DNA of 64,000 nucleotides, taken from assembly GCA_017303475.1 (NCBI GenBank), contig JAFLBO010000013.1, forward strand, positions 98,797-162,796. Direction: 5' to 3'. The stretch comes from Chitinophagales bacterium. Lineage in GTDB: Bacteria > Bacteroidota > Bacteroidia > Chitinophagales > Saprospiraceae. The notes beneath the pieces were generated by a model. It ran no database searches. It was given only the letters and a program-made list of their open reading frames with translations, and was not told the DNA's origin. Each line of letters starts with the position of its first letter. The stretch's first letter is position 1. Positions 8,701-19,246 of this stretch are shown one piece after another. The translations under genes were made by a program, and so were the position numbers.

Positions 8701-9099
8701 CTACACAAGCCCATCGTCCATCGTCCGTCGTTCATCGTCCATCGTCCCGTCGTCCAACATCTTCAACATCTCTTCCAGCTCTTTTTTGCTCAGTTTTTCT
8801 TCTTCTGCCAGGTGCGAAACCAGTCGGGTAACCGAACCGTCGAAATAATTGCGGAGCAAATCGCCCAGCGAGCGACGGCCGTAAGCTTCCCGTTCTATGA
8901 GCGGAAAATACTCGTGGGTTTTACCATAAGCCTTGTGCCCAACAAACCCCTTCTTTTCCAAAATGCGCACTACACTGGAAAGGGTGCTGTGCGGAGGCTT
9001 GGGCTCTTCGCAGCGCTCCAAAAATTCGCTCACCGTGCCGCGTCCGGCATCCCAGATGAGTTGCATCACTTCTTCTTCCGCTTTAGTCAGTTTTTGCAT
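8701..9099 (-). CDS. blaI: BlaI/MecI family transcriptional repressor
   Basis: About 132 residues from the preferred ATG at 9099 (MQKLTKAEEEVMQLIWD), which matches the family N-terminus and lies 11 bases after the preceding stop; an in-frame codon at 9141 would overlap that gene. The winged helix covers residues 1-75 ('GTVSEFLE', 'HSTLSSVVRILEKKGFV'), and the C-terminal dimer helices include 'LVSHLAEEEKLSKKELEEML'. It should bind TACA-type dyads and be relieved by the M56 protease BlaR1 at 5634. A candidate operator lies at 10487-10535, before the first gene of the block. The last 17 or so residues (DDGTMDDERRTMDDGLV) are low complexity and encoded by a GATGRAC array, a tail not usual for the family. 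Confidence 0.9.
   Translation of the reverse strand: MQKLTKAEEEVMQLIWDAGRGTVSEFLERCEEPKPPHSTLSSVVRILEKKGFVGHKAYGKTHEYFPLIEREAYGRRSLGDLLRNYFDGSVTRLVSHLAEEEKLSKKELEEMLKMLDDGTMDDERRTMDDGLV
8711..8756 (-). repeat. GATGRAC 7-mer array translated as the blaI tail
   Basis: Six or so 7-base units (GATGGAC, GATGAAC, GACGGGAC variants on the minus strand) lie inside the blaI frame. The stop codon comes from the adjoining CTACACAAGCC module. Confidence 0.85.
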
Positions 9100-9110
9100 A
9101 CCAATCTTGT

Positions 9111-10427
9111 TTATTTCACCTTGAACTTTTTGTTGAACCATGTTCGACTATAACCATCAGCAATAATGGCCCGATAGGAGCCTTTTTTCAGGTATAGATC
9201 CAGCTTCTGCGCCTTTTTATTCAAATCTATGTGCATCACCGGAACCGCCTGCCCTGCATGTTTATCCCATTCCTCCTGCCGGTAAATATGTAGTAAGCGA
9301 CCAGAATTTGCCACTTTCGAAGGCAATTTAAGCACTGTGTGGTGAGTTTCCGAAGTTTTCATCCAGTCCGGATAACCAAGGTCGTCATTCGTTCGCGGCA
9401 TCAGCACCGAAACATCTACTACTCCCGACTTGTAAGCCCAATAAAAGGACGTATCGTTTTGCAGCAATACCATTGGCTGACTGATCTGAAAAGAATCCAG
9501 CACTGCCTGATACACCGGATGCTCCCGGCTTTTTTCTGCCTGCTCCTGCATCACGGTACATTCCACAGAAGGAATATCCCGCCCCAGTATTTTACACAGA
9601 CGCTCACCCATTTTCACCCACTCATCCCTGCTGGATTTATGAATATGATCATGCCCGGCCAACACAATCATTTTCGTACCCGGGTGCTTCTTCAGGTAAT
9701 CTGCCAGATGATCTGCCTGCGCTTTTTCCCGGCCATTAACTTGTTCCATAAAGGATCTGGGATCGTCTTTTACCCAGGAAGTATCCTCGTATGGAAAGAG
9801 TTCAAATCCCAGCGAAACAGCCTCGCGGATCAGTTCCCCAAAAGCGGCCTCTCGGGTGTAATAACCGCTTGATTGTAACGGATATCCGCGTTTTTGTAGC
9901 AAAGTATCTTTATAATCAAGGGTTTCAATGGCCAGACACCGAAAACCTTTTTCATACAATGCAGGCAATATGGAGCGAAAAAAAGCCCTGTTTTGTCCTC
10001 TGCTGTGCGCCTCATTAAACATGATTACAGGCTCCTGCCCATATTTTGAAACGATGTACTGACCAGCCGGCGCCACTTCCACTTTGCCACTCAGTTTAGC
10101 CGGCTCCGATTTGCGTTTGCCAAATGCCTTGAGCTCAAATCCGAGTGCCAGGGAATGTCTTCCTGCAAAAGACGCATACGTCATAGCCGCCTGATAATAC
10201 ATGCCTTTATCCTGCATGGAGGCAGAATCTGAAGTAAAATTTGGGGCCTGCGCCATAAGCGAGTCAATGGCCGCTTCGTACCCCACCGTCAATAACGTGG
10301 TATTGGCATACTGGAACAAATCCATGTTTGGTCTTGGAGGAAGCTGGCTTTTTTGTGCCCTACTTATGCCAGGGTAAATCATCAACAACAGCCCCCAAAG
10401 CAAAAACCGTAATCCTTTACATTGCAT
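9111..10427 (-). CDS. Secreted EreA/ChaN-superfamily protein
   Basis: 438 residues with a signal peptide (...LLLMIYPGISRAQ). The conserved centre 'VIMFNEAHSRGQNRAFF' followed by 'GFRCLAIETLDY', 'ELFPYEDT', and 'KMIVLAGHDHIHKSSRDEW' resembles the erythromycin-esterase / ChaN / TIKI fold, in which Glu and His residues line a metal- or haem-binding or hydrolytic site. The substrate cannot be told; antibiotic resistance should not be assumed. It is the first gene of the minus-strand block with blaI, 11 bases upstream of blaI, and probably shares its operator-controlled promoter. The N-terminal quarter is TPR-like or helical and unassigned. Confidence 0.65.
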   Translation of the reverse strand: MQCKGLRFLLWGLLLMIYPGISRAQKSQLPPRPNMDLFQYANTTLLTVGYEAAIDSLMAQAPNFTSDSASMQDKGMYYQAAMTYASFAGRHSLALGFELKAFGKRKSEPAKLSGKVEVAPAGQYIVSKYGQEPVIMFNEAHSRGQNRAFFRSILPALYEKGFRCLAIETLDYKDTLLQKRGYPLQSSGYYTREAAFGELIREAVSLGFELFPYEDTSWVKDDPRSFMEQVNGREKAQADHLADYLKKHPGTKMIVLAGHDHIHKSSRDEWVKMGERLCKILGRDIPSVECTVMQEQAEKSREHPVYQAVLDSFQISQPMVLLQNDTSFYWAYKSGVVDVSVLMPRTNDDLGYPDWMKTSETHHTVLKLPSKVANSGRLLHIYRQEEWDKHAGQAVPVMHIDLNKKAQKLDLYLKKGSYRAIIADGYSRTWFNKKFKVK

Positions 10428-10466
10428 AGCGCTAAGTAGTATCTTGTGTTTAATTTTCTAACGGCA

Positions 10467-10497
10467 CAAAGGTGTAGCCTATTTTTTAGTTTTACAA
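10467..10497 (-). promoter_or_regulatory. Promoter of the EreA-like/blaI block
   Basis: On the minus strand a TTG (10495-10497), a 20-base spacer and CACCTTTG (10467-10474) fit the Bacteroidota minus-33/minus-7 layout with one mismatch. The same TTG, 20-base spacer, CACCTTTG layout occurs at 35128-35158. Confidence 0.5.
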
Positions 10498-10535
10498 CTA
10501 TTTTTTTAGCCTTACAACGTATTTTTACGTTGTAA
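10487..10535. promoter_or_regulatory. Candidate BlaI operator (two dyads)
   Basis: A perfect dyad TTACAACGTA, four bases, TACGTTGTAA at 10512-10535 and a shorter one TAGTT-TTAC-AACTA at 10487-10500. The TTACAAC half-sites are 20 bases apart, two helical turns. BlaI/MecI operators are TACA...TGTA dyads. The second dyad covers the minus-33 element, so binding would block transcription. Confidence 0.55.
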
Positions 10536-10561
10536 AAAAATTTAACAATGATAATCAACAA

Positions 10562-10620
10562 CTTATCAAAAAAATCTGTGTAAAATCTGTGCCCAAAATC
10601 TGTGTGAAATCTGTGCAAAA
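10562..10620. repeat. AAAATCTGTGTGAAATCTGTG repeats
   Basis: Three or four units of the CACAGATTTCACACAGATTTT family, also found at 15128-15202, 33770-33860 and 39420-39700. Confidence 0.7.
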
Positions 10621-10709
10621 CCCTCCCATCTGTTAAAATTTCATCATAATCTCCCCTTCAAAGAAGCGTTTTTTCGCTTCCCAGGCTCTTACCTTCAAAA
10701 TCCTTTCCT

Positions 10710-12422
10710 ATGAAGCACACAACTACCCTTATCCTAACCCTCCTGTTATCAGGCACGCTTTCCGCACAGGGCATTTGCGATTCCGTTATTTCCATTGCCC
10801 CCATTCCACCTATTTGCCAGGGCACCGGACTCGATTACCTGGAAACTTCCCACCCCTGGGGAGATTTCACCGGACCCGGCGTCAATCCTGGTAGCCCGTA
10901 CCTGGATGCCGAAAACCTGAACCCTGGCGTCTACACCATTACCTACACCATTACCGGCCCGGGTGGCTGCACCGTGCAGGCCACGCGCGATTTTGAGGTG
11001 TTGCCGGCCTTTGAAATGAACACCTGGGTGCAAGGCAAAATTGACTGCAGCAATCCCAATTCCCAGGTAATGGTAATGGCCTTCCTTACTCCCGACCCAA
11101 ACGGAGTGCAATACCAGTGGCCCTCCTGGGAAGGTCCGGAAGGTCAATCCTTTTTCAACCAATCGTTCCAGGCTTCTTATGCCGGTCGTTACAAAATGAT
11201 GGCCTTCCCAAGCAATGGCCAGGGATGCCCGGCTTATGCTTTCGCGGAAGTGGGTTTTCAGAACAATCCGCTCCAAATCAACATCGTTAGCTGTTCTGAC
11301 TGCAATGCTCCGGGTGGCACCAGAATCAAACTGGATACCATTCCGGCAGGCTGGGGCAACCCACGTTACAGTCTTCAGGTAGGCTTTTTCGACAACAGCC
11401 AGTGCCGGGAGCTAATGGAGCCGGGCATGCTGAAAGCCACGCTTACCAACCCAGATAACGGATGTGTGAGCGAAGCAACCCGCTTTTTCAGCTCCTTAAC
11501 CAAAACCCCCAGCGTAAGCGCCGGCTCGGATGTAGGTTTGTGGTGTGGCGGCACACCCAATCTACTGGCTGCTACCGAACCCAAAAACAACGATAACACC
11601 TACAGTTTCTTCTGGGAGCGACCCAATGGCACTACGTTTCCGGCATCCTGGGGCTCTACCCTGCCGGTTTCAGAACCTGGCGCCTATGTACTGCGCGGCC
11701 TGAACCTCTTCACCGGCTGCCAAACCTCCGATGTAGCCAACGTGTCCCCGGCGCCACCCCTGGTAGGCACAGAAATTAAGGTGCTCTGCGACGGCGAAAG
11801 TTACCTCGGACACAACCAGACAGGCAATTACACCGACACCATCACACTACCCAACGGCTGCGAAAAGATTCAGTTTACCAAAATTATTGTGCTGGCCCCA
11901 TTGGTTGCCGAAGCGGATATTACGCCCGATAATGGTTCCGGGAATGGCAGCATAGATTTGGAAATCACGCAAGGATGGCCGTTTTTCAGCTACAACTGGA
12001 CAACCAGCGAAACCACACAAGACATAGCCAACCTGCAAGCAGGAACCTACGAGGTTTCTATAACAGATGGGAATAATTGTATCCACGTGCGGGAATTCCT
12101 GGTGCCTTCCGGCAAACCATCTCCCAAATCCGGAAGTCGCTTAAACCAGTTGCAGGCTGTTATGTACCCCAACCCTTCTACCATACAAACGGGGCAATTA
12201 CAGATACTTATCCGCAGCAGTCAGGAAGACCAGGGCAATCTGGTATTGCTGGATGGCCTGGGGCGCATGGTACGCCAAAGCCCCGTTTCGCTTCAGGTAG
12301 GTGAGAACACCATCAACCTCGAAGGCGCCCTGCCGGCAGGCATGTATTACTGCGTTTGGCAGAACAGCGCCGGAGCGGAAGTGCTGGATAAATTGGTGGT
12401 GGTGGAGTTTATTCACCGCTAA
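10710..12422 (+). CDS. Secreted T9SS type A protein with SprB/PKD-like repeats
   Basis: 570 residues. A signal peptide (MKHTTTLILTLLLSGTLSAQ) is followed by immunoglobulin-like segments with paired Cys, a late SprB-like repeat ('ITPDNGSGNGSIDLEITQGW', 'YNWTTSETTQDIANLQAGTYEVSITD'), and a C-terminal type A sorting domain ('VMYPNPSTIQTGQLQILI...LPAGMYYCVW...VVVEF'). It is likely carried across the outer membrane by T9SS and cell-surface attached; no enzymatic motif was seen. It is transcribed divergently from the blaI block, so the candidate BlaI operator at 10487-10535 lies in its upstream region too. The 3' end runs into GGGCGCGAA repeats and a CACTAAG hairpin. Confidence 0.8.
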   Translation: MKHTTTLILTLLLSGTLSAQGICDSVISIAPIPPICQGTGLDYLETSHPWGDFTGPGVNPGSPYLDAENLNPGVYTITYTITGPGGCTVQATRDFEVLPAFEMNTWVQGKIDCSNPNSQVMVMAFLTPDPNGVQYQWPSWEGPEGQSFFNQSFQASYAGRYKMMAFPSNGQGCPAYAFAEVGFQNNPLQINIVSCSDCNAPGGTRIKLDTIPAGWGNPRYSLQVGFFDNSQCRELMEPGMLKATLTNPDNGCVSEATRFFSSLTKTPSVSAGSDVGLWCGGTPNLLAATEPKNNDNTYSFFWERPNGTTFPASWGSTLPVSEPGAYVLRGLNLFTGCQTSDVANVSPAPPLVGTEIKVLCDGESYLGHNQTGNYTDTITLPNGCEKIQFTKIIVLAPLVAEADITPDNGSGNGSIDLEITQGWPFFSYNWTTSETTQDIANLQAGTYEVSITDGNNCIHVREFLVPSGKPSPKSGSRLNQLQAVMYPNPSTIQTGQLQILIRSSQEDQGNLVLLDGLGRMVRQSPVSLQVGENTINLEGALPAGMYYCVWQNSAGAEVLDKLVVVEFIHR

Positions 12423-12424
12423 GG

Positions 12425-12516
12425 GCGCGAAGGGCGCGAAGTCTTTTTCACCACTAAGGCACTGAGGGCACTAAGGTTACGAGGGTAATCTTAGTGCCCT
12501 TAGTGTCTTAGTGGTG
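12425..12516. repeat. GGGCGCGAA repeat plus CACTAAG hairpin
   Basis: Two GGGCGCGAA units are followed by an inverted repeat, arms from 12449 and to 12516, built on CACCACTAAG and CTTAGTGGTG. It could act as a terminator after the T9SS gene, though the family is not limited to gene ends. Confidence 0.8.
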
Positions 12517-12604
12517 CCCCCCCCAAACACCCCTTAATTCCCCACTTCTGCCTAAAAGTCTTCTACTTCCTTTCCCAATCACCTATTTTGGCGGCACAAA
12601 ACCT

Positions 12605-14863
12605 ATGCTTATGCGTCGTATCTGCACATTCTGCCTTTTTTTGCTGCCATTTTGCTCCGTTTTTGCCCAAAAACCCATTACGCTGGAAGACATCTGGCAA
12701 AAGGGCACCTTCGCCTCAAAGGGTATCCCGGGCTTTAATTTCCAAAAAGACGGGGTACACTACACCCGCCTGGAAGGCAATACCATTGTGCAATACGACC
12801 TACGCAACGGCGAAAAATCTGGCGTTCTGGTAGACGCAGCCGCACTCAGTTCCGGCGATAACGGCTGGAAAAGCAGCTTCGACGGCTATTCCTTTAGTCC
12901 GGATGAATCCAAAATGCTGCTTACCACCAACACTACCCCGCTGTTCCGCTGGAGTACAGAAGCCGATTATTTTGTGCTGGACCTGCCCACCAAAAAGCTC
13001 ATCAAGCTCTTTGACCAAAACGTGGTGTACATCAAAGACGGCGCCACCGCCGCCAAACAACGCTACGCCACCTTCTCGGCCGACGGCTCCATGGTGGCTT
13101 TTGTGGTGAAAAACGACCTCTACTTCAAAGAGCTGGCCAGCGGCAAAATAACCCGCGTAACCACCGACGGCAAACAAAACGAAATCATCAACGGCGCGTC
13201 CGACTGGGTGTATGAAGAGGAGTTCGAGCTGGTGCGCGCTTTCCAGTGGAGCCCCGATGGTCGCTACCTGGCTTTCCTGCGCTTCGATGAACGGGATGTG
13301 CCGGAAATGACCATGGAAATGTTCCGCGGACAGCCATACCCGGAAAACGTAACCTTTAAATACCCGAAAGTGGGCGAAAACAACTCCATCGTTACCGCCC
13401 ATATATACGATCTCGCAGCAGCTAAAACCATAGACGTAAATATCCCCAACCGCGAATCCAAAGAGGGCAGACTCGATGATTACCTGCCGCGCCTGGAATG
13501 GACGCCCTCCGGCAAACTCTGCCTCACCTGGATGAACCGCCACCAAAGCAACCAACGCTTTTTCCTGGCCGATCCAAAATCCGGGCAATGCAACCTGCTG
13601 CACGAAGAAAACAGCAAGTATTACCTTGATTTACACGATGTTACATTCCTGAAAGACGGCTCAGGTTTTATCCTGCAAAGCGAAAAAAGTGGCTACAACC
13701 ATATTTACCGCTACGATATGGCCGGCAGGGAAGTAGCAGCCCTCACCAAAGGTAAATGGGATGTAACGGCGTTTTACGGCATGGACGAACGCAACGGCAA
13801 GGTGTATTTCCAGGCGGCCAGCAAAACGCCTATGGCCCGCGAACTGTTCGAAACCACCCTGAAAGGCAAAAAACCGCGCAAAATCAACAAATCAGTGGGT
13901 ACCAACAGCGCCCAGTGGAGCAGCACTTTCGATTACTTCGTGCACAGCTACTCCACAGCCAATACCCCGCCGCAATACAGTGTTTGCGACCGCAAGGGCA
14001 AGGTGATCCGCAGCCTGGAACAAAACACCGAGCTCCGCGCCAAGCAAACCGAATACGGTACCATCCCGGTGGAGTTTTTCGATTTTAAAACCTCCGATCA
14101 GGTGGAACTCAACGGCTGGATGATCAAACCCACCAACCCTGCCTATCAGAACCAAAAACTGCCGGTACTGATGTTCGTGTACGGCGGTCCGGGCAGTCAG
14201 CAGGTTACCGATGCCTGGAAGGGCGCCAATTACTGGTGGTTCCAGATGCTGGCCCAAGAGGGATATGTAGTGGCTTGTGTAGACAACCGCGGCACGGGCG
14301 CGCGTGGGGAGGAGTTCAAAAAAATGACCTACAAACAACTGGGGCATTACGAGGTGGCTGATCAGATTGAAGCGGCTAAATACCTGGGTACCTTGCCTTT
14401 CGTGGATGCCGGCCGAATCGGGATATTTGGATGGAGCTATGGCGGGTATATGAGTACCAATTGTATCCTCAAAGGTAGCGATGTGTTTGAAGCGGCCATC
14501 GCGGTGGCTCCGGTTACCAACTGGAAATGGTACGACTCTGTGTACACCGAGCGCTATATGCAAACCCATGAGGAAAACGAAGATGGCTACGAACTGAACT
14601 CACCCACCAACTACGCCGAGCAGCTCAAAGGATCTTACCTGCTGGTACACGGCCTGGCAGATGATAATGTGCATTTTCAGCACACGGCAGAAATGGCCAA
14701 CGAACTGGTGGCCAAAAACAAACAGTTCGATACTATGATCTACCCCAACCGAAACCACGGTATCGGGGGCGGGAATGCCAAGATTCACCTGTATACCCTG
14801 ATGACGAAGTTCCTAAATGAAAATCTGAAGAATAAGAAAGGACAGAAGGAGCCAAAGCCGTAG
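12605..14863 (+). CDS. Dipeptidyl peptidase IV-type S9 family serine peptidase
   Basis: 752 residues with a signal peptide (MLMRRICTFCLFLLPFCSVFAQ; a second ATG six bases on would serve equally). The N-terminal half is a DPP-IV beta-propeller containing 'SDWVYEEEF', whose double Glu binds the substrate amino terminus. The C-terminal alpha/beta hydrolase has 'GWSYGGYMS' (catalytic Ser), 'GLADDNVHF' (catalytic Asp) and 'NRNHGIGG' (catalytic His). It should release Xaa-Pro or Xaa-Ala dipeptides from peptides in the periplasm. The length is normal for bacterial DPP-IV. It is followed within a few bases by a GATGRAC array and faces the ABC-F gene. Confidence 0.93.
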   Translation: MLMRRICTFCLFLLPFCSVFAQKPITLEDIWQKGTFASKGIPGFNFQKDGVHYTRLEGNTIVQYDLRNGEKSGVLVDAAALSSGDNGWKSSFDGYSFSPDESKMLLTTNTTPLFRWSTEADYFVLDLPTKKLIKLFDQNVVYIKDGATAAKQRYATFSADGSMVAFVVKNDLYFKELASGKITRVTTDGKQNEIINGASDWVYEEEFELVRAFQWSPDGRYLAFLRFDERDVPEMTMEMFRGQPYPENVTFKYPKVGENNSIVTAHIYDLAAAKTIDVNIPNRESKEGRLDDYLPRLEWTPSGKLCLTWMNRHQSNQRFFLADPKSGQCNLLHEENSKYYLDLHDVTFLKDGSGFILQSEKSGYNHIYRYDMAGREVAALTKGKWDVTAFYGMDERNGKVYFQAASKTPMARELFETTLKGKKPRKINKSVGTNSAQWSSTFDYFVHSYSTANTPPQYSVCDRKGKVIRSLEQNTELRAKQTEYGTIPVEFFDFKTSDQVELNGWMIKPTNPAYQNQKLPVLMFVYGGPGSQQVTDAWKGANYWWFQMLAQEGYVVACVDNRGTGARGEEFKKMTYKQLGHYEVADQIEAAKYLGTLPFVDAGRIGIFGWSYGGYMSTNCILKGSDVFEAAIAVAPVTNWKWYDSVYTERYMQTHEENEDGYELNSPTNYAEQLKGSYLLVHGLADDNVHFQHTAEMANELVAKNKQFDTMIYPNRNHGIGGGNAKIHLYTLMTKFLNENLKNKKGQKEPKP

Positions 14864-14865
14864 GA

Positions 14866-15249
14866 CGATGGGATGATGGAACGATGGGGTACTCACAAAC
14901 GATGCCTTGTCGCCCTGAGCGTAGCGAAGGGCCTGGTGATGGAATCCCGTAGAGTGGGTTTCCCGCAGATTTTCGCAGAGGTGTTGGGCTTGGGTTTAGG
15001 GTGGGGTCTGGCGGTGGATTCCCGTGGAGTGGGTTTCCCGCAGATTTTCACAGATGAACCCGCAGATTTTCGCAGAAGCGTTGGGCTTGGGTTTGGTGAA
15101 TGACTGGTGGTGGATTCTCGTGGAGTGGGTTTTGCACAGATTTCACACAGATTTTTTGCACAGATTTCACACAGATTTTTTGCACAGATTTCACACAGAT
15201 TTTAACTTTAACCACCATCGTTCATCGTTCATCGTTCATCGTTCATCAC
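14866..15249. repeat. Composite repeat block between convergent genes
   Basis: From left to right: GATGGGA/GATGGAAC 7-mers (14866-14886), a TTGTCGCCCTGAGCGTAGCG module (14905-14937), three CCCGCAGATTTTCGCAGA blocks interleaved with GTTGGGCTTGGGTTT and TGGATTC...GAGTGGGTTT, three CACAGATTTCACACAGATTTT units, then GTTCATC 7-mers (15216-15248) that read GATGAAC toward the minus-strand ABC-F gene. The same modules in the same relative order, inverted, make up 39380-39799. Open frames across it are repeat artefacts. Confidence 0.9.
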
Positions 15250-15251
15250 CC

Positions 15252-17156
<1,905 letters not shown>

Positions 17157-17165
17157 AACGGGGCG

Positions 17166-17173
17166 CAAAGGTA
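17166..17173 (-). promoter_or_regulatory. Minus-7 box TACCTTTG
   Basis: Perfect TAnnTTTG match on the minus strand, nine bases before the ABC-F ATG at 17156. It rules out a start at 17168. Confidence 0.6.
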
Positions 17174-17219
17174 CGCCTTTTCGCCCGCTTTTGAAGGGTT
17201 AGCCTTGCGATTTACGGAA

Positions 17220-18086
17220 TTAACCGAAAAGTGCGCCCTGGCCGGCCAGTTCTTCTTCCATTGCCGGCACTTCTGCCTCTGTTTCCTCCACCTGTGCCGC
17301 CACTGGCTCGTCGGGCAACAAGCGTTTAACAATGCGCAACTGGTGCGTATACCGGTTTTGTTCCTTGTTGAAAATACCGAAGTGGTCCAGTTTGTCTACA
17401 CGCACCTCGCCGCTGGCGTGGATGATATGACATTCCGGCAAAATAATGCCCACATGGGTCACCAAGCCTTTGCCATTATCGAAAAAAGCCAGGTCGCCGG
17501 CCTGGCATTCTTCCATAAAATCGATGAGTCGGCCCTGACTAACCTGCTGACTGGCATCGCGCAGCAAACGAATGCCGGCAGTTTTGTACACCATCTGCGT
17601 AAACCCGGAACAATCAATCCCGAAAGGTGATCGTCCACCCCAAAGATAGGGCGCATGCAAGTAGCGGCGCGCCACTTTTACCACCCATTCGCTATTGGTT
17701 TTTTGTTGTCCGGGCGTTACTACCGGTCCGGAGAACTGGTAGGTCTGTTCGCCCAATTGGCAACGCAAACCATCGTATTGTGGCAAAACAGCGCCCAAGG
17801 TTACCGGGATAAAATGGTCGGCAGCCATCAAACCTTCCACCAGAGAAAGGTTCAGGGCCTGATGGTCGCGGTATTGGTTGAATTCTGTGGGTGTGAGACG
17901 CTTAAGCTGTTTGCCATCCACCCAGCCGGTGTAACCGTCCCAGGCACAAACCACGTATTTCCAGTTGTCTTTCGACTCCTGGATTTCAACTGTTTCACCA
18001 AAAAGCAGTTGAGAAACCATCTCGCTTTTATCGGATGGCTGGGCGCGCAACGGGGCAATGGAGACTTGGCAGGCGGCGTATTCCAC
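17220..18086 (-). CDS. NlpC/P60 (C40) peptidase with SH3-like domains
   Basis: 288 residues, no signal peptide. Two SH3-like regions (residues 5-65, 'WDGYTGWVDGKQLK', and about 80-120) precede an NlpC/P60 catalytic domain with Cys in 'GIDCSGFTQMVY', His in 'VTHVGIIL' and the third polar residue in 'HIIHASG'. This build matches gamma-D-glutamyl-L-diamino-acid endopeptidases (YkfC / dipeptidyl-peptidase VI), which trim peptidoglycan peptides during recycling, often in the cytoplasm. The last 25 residues are an acidic tail. It begins 14 bases after the M42 peptidase stop, so the two are probably cotranscribed. Confidence 0.88.
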   Translation of the reverse strand: MEYAACQVSIAPLRAQPSDKSEMVSQLLFGETVEIQESKDNWKYVVCAWDGYTGWVDGKQLKRLTPTEFNQYRDHQALNLSLVEGLMAADHFIPVTLGAVLPQYDGLRCQLGEQTYQFSGPVVTPGQQKTNSEWVVKVARRYLHAPYLWGGRSPFGIDCSGFTQMVYKTAGIRLLRDASQQVSQGRLIDFMEECQAGDLAFFDNGKGLVTHVGIILPECHIIHASGEVRVDKLDHFGIFNKEQNRYTHQLRIVKRLLPDEPVAAQVEETEAEVPAMEEELAGQGALFG

Positions 18087-18100
18087 GGCTTAATGAAGGA

Positions 18101-19186
18101 TCAGAGTTTGGAGAAATATCTGAAATCCTGGCCGCCCTCAATTTTTTGCAAACTTTCAAAAATGAGTCGGATCAGGTTGTTTACATCGTCTTTATGTGCC
18201 ATTTCCACTGTAGTATGCATGTAACGCAACGGCAGGGAAATAAGCGCTGAAGGTACGCCGCCATTGGAATAGGCAAACGCATCGGTATCAGTGCCGGTGG
18301 TGCGACTGGCTGCCTCACGCTGGAATGGAATATCGTTTTCTTCCGCAGCGGAGATAATCAGATCCAGCAGTTTCTGGTGAACGGCTGGCGCATAGGTAAT
18401 AGACGGCCCCCTTCCACAGCGCACATCGCCGTGTTTTTTGGTGTTAATCATAGGGGTATGGGTATCGTGGGTCACATCGGTTACGATGGCCACATTGGGC
18501 TTGATGGTGTTGGCCACCATTTCTGCCCCGCGCAAACCCACTTCTTCCTGCACAGAGTTCACCACATAAAGGGTGTAAGGCAGTTTTACCTGGTGTTCTT
18601 TGAGCAGACGGGCCACTTCTGCCACACAGAAGCCGCCCACGCGGTTGTCGAGCGCCCGGCCGGTGTAAAAGCGGTCGTTCAGGATGGTAAATTCATCCTG
18701 GAACGTAACCACGCAGCCAACGTGAATACCCATCTGGAACACCTCATCGCGGTCGCGCGCGCCCACGTCGATGGTCAGGTTTTCAATACTCGGCGAGATA
18801 TTGGAATCTTTATCCGTGCGGGTATGAATGGCAGGCCAGCCAAAAACGCCCTGAATTTTGCCGCCTTTGCGCAGGTGTATCCACACGCGCATGGAGGGGG
18901 CAATCTGATAATCAGAACCTCCATTGCGGATAATATGGATGAACCCGTCTTCAGTAATGTAGTTGACGAACCAGGAAATTTCGTCGGCATGGCCTTCAAT
19001 CACTACTTTATAGGGTTGGCCGGGATTGATGATGCCATAAGCGGTACCGTAGTTATCCAGCTTCCAGTCATCGATATAAGGGCGCAGGTATTCCAGCCAA
19101 AGTTTTTGTCCGCCGGCTTCAAAACCGGTGGGGCTGGGATTATTCAAATATTCCCGAAGAAAAGCTTCTGAATTTGGCGTTATCAT
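18101..19186 (-). CDS. M42 family metallo-aminopeptidase
   Basis: About 361 residues from the ATG at 19186 (MITPNSEAFLREYL); the open frame upstream starts with a TTG. Dinuclear-metal residues of the M42 fold are visible: His in 'VVIEGHADEIS', the bridging Asp in 'GRALDNRVGG', the catalytic Glu pair in 'SVQEEVGLRGA', Asp in 'AIVTDVTHDTHTP', and His in 'LRYMHTTVEMAH'. The family forms large cytoplasmic tetrahedral complexes that clip peptides from the amino end, some being deblocking or glutamyl aminopeptidases. It sits between pyrE and the NlpC/P60 gene on the same strand; together with the latter it may process cell-wall or other peptides (inference). Confidence 0.9.
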   Translation of the reverse strand: MITPNSEAFLREYLNNPSPTGFEAGGQKLWLEYLRPYIDDWKLDNYGTAYGIINPGQPYKVVIEGHADEISWFVNYITEDGFIHIIRNGGSDYQIAPSMRVWIHLRKGGKIQGVFGWPAIHTRTDKDSNISPSIENLTIDVGARDRDEVFQMGIHVGCVVTFQDEFTILNDRFYTGRALDNRVGGFCVAEVARLLKEHQVKLPYTLYVVNSVQEEVGLRGAEMVANTIKPNVAIVTDVTHDTHTPMINTKKHGDVRCGRGPSITYAPAVHQKLLDLIISAAEENDIPFQREAASRTTGTDTDAFAYSNGGVPSALISLPLRYMHTTVEMAHKDDVNNLIRLIFESLQKIEGGQDFRYFSKL

Positions 19187-19246
19187 GTTCGATACAGGGA
19201 CTAACTTCAACGATGTACTATACGTTCATCGTCTGGTATTCATAGT

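Noticed and set aside
9111..10427. Erythromycin esterase / resistance gene
   Set aside because: Only the superfamily fold is seen; most members are not resistance enzymes.
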